Positions 60,898-64,000 of a stretch of 64,000 nucleotides of DNA are shown here, one piece after another. Location of the stretch: assembly GCF_032854445.1 (NCBI RefSeq), contig NC_088303.1:9619501-9683500 (forward strand). Reading direction: 5' to 3'. Each line of letters begins with the position of its first letter. Position 1 is the stretch's first letter. The DNA comes from Liolophura sinensis. Taxonomy: Eukaryota > Mollusca > Polyplacophora > Chitonida > Chitonidae. The position numbers and the translations under genes were made by a program. The notes beneath the pieces are model-generated. The model was not told where the DNA came from, did not search any database, and was given only the letters and a program-made list of their open reading frames with translations.

Positions 60898-63834
60898 CTG
60901 CAGAATGGGAAATGGAGAAAGCAGAAACGCAGCAAGGAAATTCTACACTGCAAGCTGATCAAGTTTTCAACAGGCAGCCAGCTCTTCAGAAATAGTGGAT
61001 TATTCAATTAGTCTGCAAATACTTCTACAAAGAAACATTAAGCATGAGACCTGACAACTTATAGGCTTGTCCAGATAGGCCAAGTCATGGCCCCTTACTA
61101 GCAGTGTCAAAATAATTCATCAGACCTTACAAATGACACTGAAAAACACAAACGAAAAAGGAAATGCCTGCAAAGTTTTTCAAAGTGATACATTTTACTT
61201 TTTTTTATAAAGTTTTTAATTTCATGATGCAACAGTTCTGATTTAATATTGATTCTGGTTGTAAGTGTCAAGTGTTCATATTTTTTATCCGCATCCAAAC
61301 ACATGTTGCAGATTTAAAGATAAAAAAACAACTATTATGCAGAAAAGGGCAATTTGTAGATAGATGACCAATGAGAGGGTGATGGTGTTAAACAGATTTA
61401 CATGCTTGTCACAGTGTACAAATGATAAGCGTTGAGTTCAAACACAGACCACAAGGATGCATGTCCCTAGCAATACACTGGCAGGAATAACAAACTATTT
61501 CAGTGTATCATTTGCGATTCCTCCCTACAAGGGGTGGGCGAGAAGTTTTTTCCCTGGGAAAATGGAGCGCTTCTGACATGTTTCTTGAAATCATTAATTA
61601 TAGATGATGAACAGCAGCATCGACCATGGAGGGATAAGATGACAATATGACCAGGCTTAATTACCGCTTGCGTCTCCACGAACAAATTGCATTTCCGTCT
61701 TCGCTACCTCTATATTGCCCCAATTATTTATAGCGATCTCCTTTGCAGAGGCTGGGAATTTGTCAGGACAATAACAGCACTGCGGGTTTCCAGTTCTGCA
61801 ACTGTCAGGTCCGCGTTCCGCGTTACATCTGATCTTCCGACTAATCAATTTGACTGAAATTTGTTCAAATATTTGAGTAATTAAGTAACAATTTATCAGA
61901 GGCGAGGACTAAGAGTCTGAAACGAGCCCAGATTCTACGAAACATCAGCCAACTTCCTCCTGACTGCTGCATCCACCAAAAACACCTTGAAAAATATTAA
62001 CGGTCATCTGATGTCACCATTTGACCTTAGAGCAGCTCCCCCTATTGGACTGAGATTTTAATTCACTATCACTCACAGCCTGTGTTTGAGGCAAATTCAT
62101 CAACACATAATGGCCGCCTCTTCAATCTTCCGTCGTGGAAGAGTAACTATCGCTTCCTTCCCAAACTTACGACACAACTTCTCCAGATCCTTGGTTCCCA
62201 AAGCCTCCCATCATGAGGATTGTCACAAAACCTCAGCTCGTTTGTCAGGAGAGTATTCAAATAATGCCCCTCAAAAAAGTCGACAGCCGCCATATTTCAG
62301 AATCGCAGCCTTGGGCATGCTTTTGCACAACAACCATAAGTCAACCTGAGGTTTCTATGGCGGGTTAGTGCAGCCTGACATCCACAGGCAAAAGCCTTAC
62401 GTCCAACAGTTGAAAAAGTTTCACAACTCAATTCTGAAGTTTGGAGGGACTGTCAGAAGAGACAGGCGGTGTGCACTAATGGAGAGAGCAGGTCCTCACA
62501 CTAACAACTTGTCAGGGAGATTCTTGCTCTCAGAGTTGTTGTTAACCCAGCTGCCTGGGGTAATCAAAACCCCGATTAAAACTGCAACCAGGCAGGCATT
62601 ATGACTTACAGGAATCAAATTCTCCTTACTTCAGGGTGAGGGTAAGGTGGGAGGGGAGGGGTGGGGGAGGGGTCTATCTATATAAGATCCAGCCAGTACC
62701 AGGTAGTAAATGTTTCAGGCGAGTCTAGTGAATATTGTCCCACATGATATCAGGAATAACTGATTACACACATCAAAATTCTCATAGCGAATTTTACTGG
62801 TCATTCTGTGTTCTTAATTTGTGAGGCCAGGGTGAATATCCTCTCATAATTCAGAGATAAAGCCCAGCAGAAATTCAAACAGACAAATAATTCCCTACAG
62901 ATTCATGAGAAAGTGTGATCAAATATAATAGCAGACAACAAAACTTGAGAAGCAAATAAAAGCAAAGAAAACTAAAGCCACAGTGAAGCAAGTTCTCCTC
63001 ATGAACCATTGCTCAAAATGAAGTCCAACAACTGGAGATCAGGTAAAAAACCAAGGGTGCTAAAACAACTGTTCAAGGAAAGCATGAGAAAAACAACATC
63101 TGAATGTCCGAAAAAAGAAGTCAGCAACTTTAGTTAATTACCTCCCTTAGGAAGACTGAAGTTGAGCTCTGACTAAGCTTTTGTCTTCTACGTTTGACCT
63201 CAGATCTGAGCCTGAAGGTCACAGCTTCCAATTAGATTACCACCAGCGCTGTCAAAAGTAAACCTCAAGAATCCCATGTATGTATATTCTAAACTTGGAA
63301 ACTTAACTGGTATTTTAAAGCCTTACAATTACATCACAAATAACTATGAAGGCCCTAAGTGAATCTGCAACGCCGTAAAATAATGTGAATAAAAAAATGT
63401 ATTCATATGAATACCAAAGTAAATTTGGTTGATGAAGAGAAAGCAATGAAATGAACTGAAAACCTAACCCAAACTTCAATGTCAAGGATTGCTAGTAAGA
63501 GGCCAAAAATGTTTTGTTAATTCTAGACGGTCCCTTATTTCAAGAAATACTCTAATCCATGCAATCACATCATTCAAAAGACCTGGTTTTGACACTATCT
63601 TACAAAATACCACTTAACCGGTGCTAAAAGGTGCTGAACATCACACAATCTTTCATCAGTTAGCTAGGAACTACTTTATTCAAGTGATTTAGAAATGTTT
63701 GATATGGCTGGAGTGATATGGGTGATACGTAAACAAAACTGGGGGCATTCAGTCAGCCGAGATGATCACCCAACCCAAGCAGTAATACTTCTAAACATTT
63801 GCACAAGAGTAAAGTTGTCCTTAACATTTATTTC
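60898..63834. other. Upstream intronic or 5' flanking sequence
   Basis: Because exon 1 starts at a splice acceptor, this should be intron and perhaps upstream exon sequence. Apart from the candidate exon above I recognise nothing certain. GTAAGT on the minus strand near 62605 is a possible donor without the usual AG before it. Confidence 0.4.
61665..61853 (-). other. Possible upstream untranslated exon of the rotund-like gene
   Basis: 189 nt between AACAAATTTCAG and CAAGCG/GTAATT on the minus strand, richer in CpG than its surroundings. In the frame that would run into exon 1 it carries a TAG stop and no later ATG. If real, it is 5' UTR and supports the ATG of exon 1 as the start. The acceptor is weak, so this is tentative. 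Confidence 0.25.
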
Positions 63835-64000
63835 TTTATTTGATTGGTGTTTACCAATATTAGTCACTTGGTGTTGCCATATGATGCGTTTGATTGGTGT
63901 TTACCAATATTAGTCACTTGGTGTTGCCATATGATGCATTTGATTGGTGTTTACCAATATTAGTCACTTGGTGTTGCCATATGATGCGTTTGATTGGTGT
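63835..64000. repeat. 50-bp minisatellite running off the window end
   Basis: TGATTGGTGTTTACCAATAT starts at 63841, 63891, 63941 and 63991, an exact 50-bp period with one base difference (GCG/GCA). The first unit is preceded by TTTATT, so 63835-63852 matches the SINE family A tail over 18 nt. The array continues beyond the window, so its length is unknown. Confidence 0.92.

Overview
This is eukaryotic DNA, most likely from a marine invertebrate, possibly a mollusc or other lophotrochozoan. The reasons are its AT-rich base composition, consensus GT-AG introns, tRNA-derived SINEs ending in AATA tails, many micro- and minisatellites, and a bilaterian zinc-finger gene. The species call is an inference. 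There are no operons, ribosome binding sites or prokaryotic features.

The window is dominated by one gene on the minus strand. I joined seven coding exons by hand (60894-60843, 53044-52927, 33387-33315, 26959-26923, 13640-13599, 13030-12825, 8064-7123). All six junctions are GT-AG and keep the reading frame, giving 1470 nt and 489 residues plus stop. The product is a six-finger C2H2 transcription factor of the rotund/squeeze/LIN-29 (vertebrate ZNF384/ZNF362) family. The first finger is rebuilt only by joining the last two exons, which strongly supports the model. The N-terminal 168 residues and the C-terminal 150 residues are low-complexity and lack a domain I recognise.

Layout from left to right: 1-1.6 kb has two SINEs and a palindromic CA/TA/TG microsatellite. 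1.6-7.1 kb is the 3' flank and 3' UTR, with a candidate poly(A) signal at 6670-6675 and a perfect CTCF core consensus at 6635. 7.1-8.1 kb is the last exon, with most of the zinc fingers. 8.1-12.8 kb is an intron filled by an 85-bp array and a 58-bp dimeric array. 12.8-13.6 kb holds two exons. 13.6-26.9 kb, 27-33.3 kb, 33.4-52.9 kb and 53.0-60.8 kb are large introns holding six further arrays or arrays-plus-SINE clusters, a candidate 41-nt poison exon, POU octamers and a second perfect CTCF core. 60.8 kb holds the exon with the probable start codon. 61-64 kb is upstream sequence with a possible untranslated exon, ending in a 50-bp array that runs off the window.

No second convincing protein-coding gene was found on either strand. 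Nearly all other long open frames are by-products of tandem repeats. The most interesting signals are the repeat-dense architecture of one developmental gene, two minisatellites apparently seeded from SINE tails, the two CTCF-type sites, and the possible poison exon.
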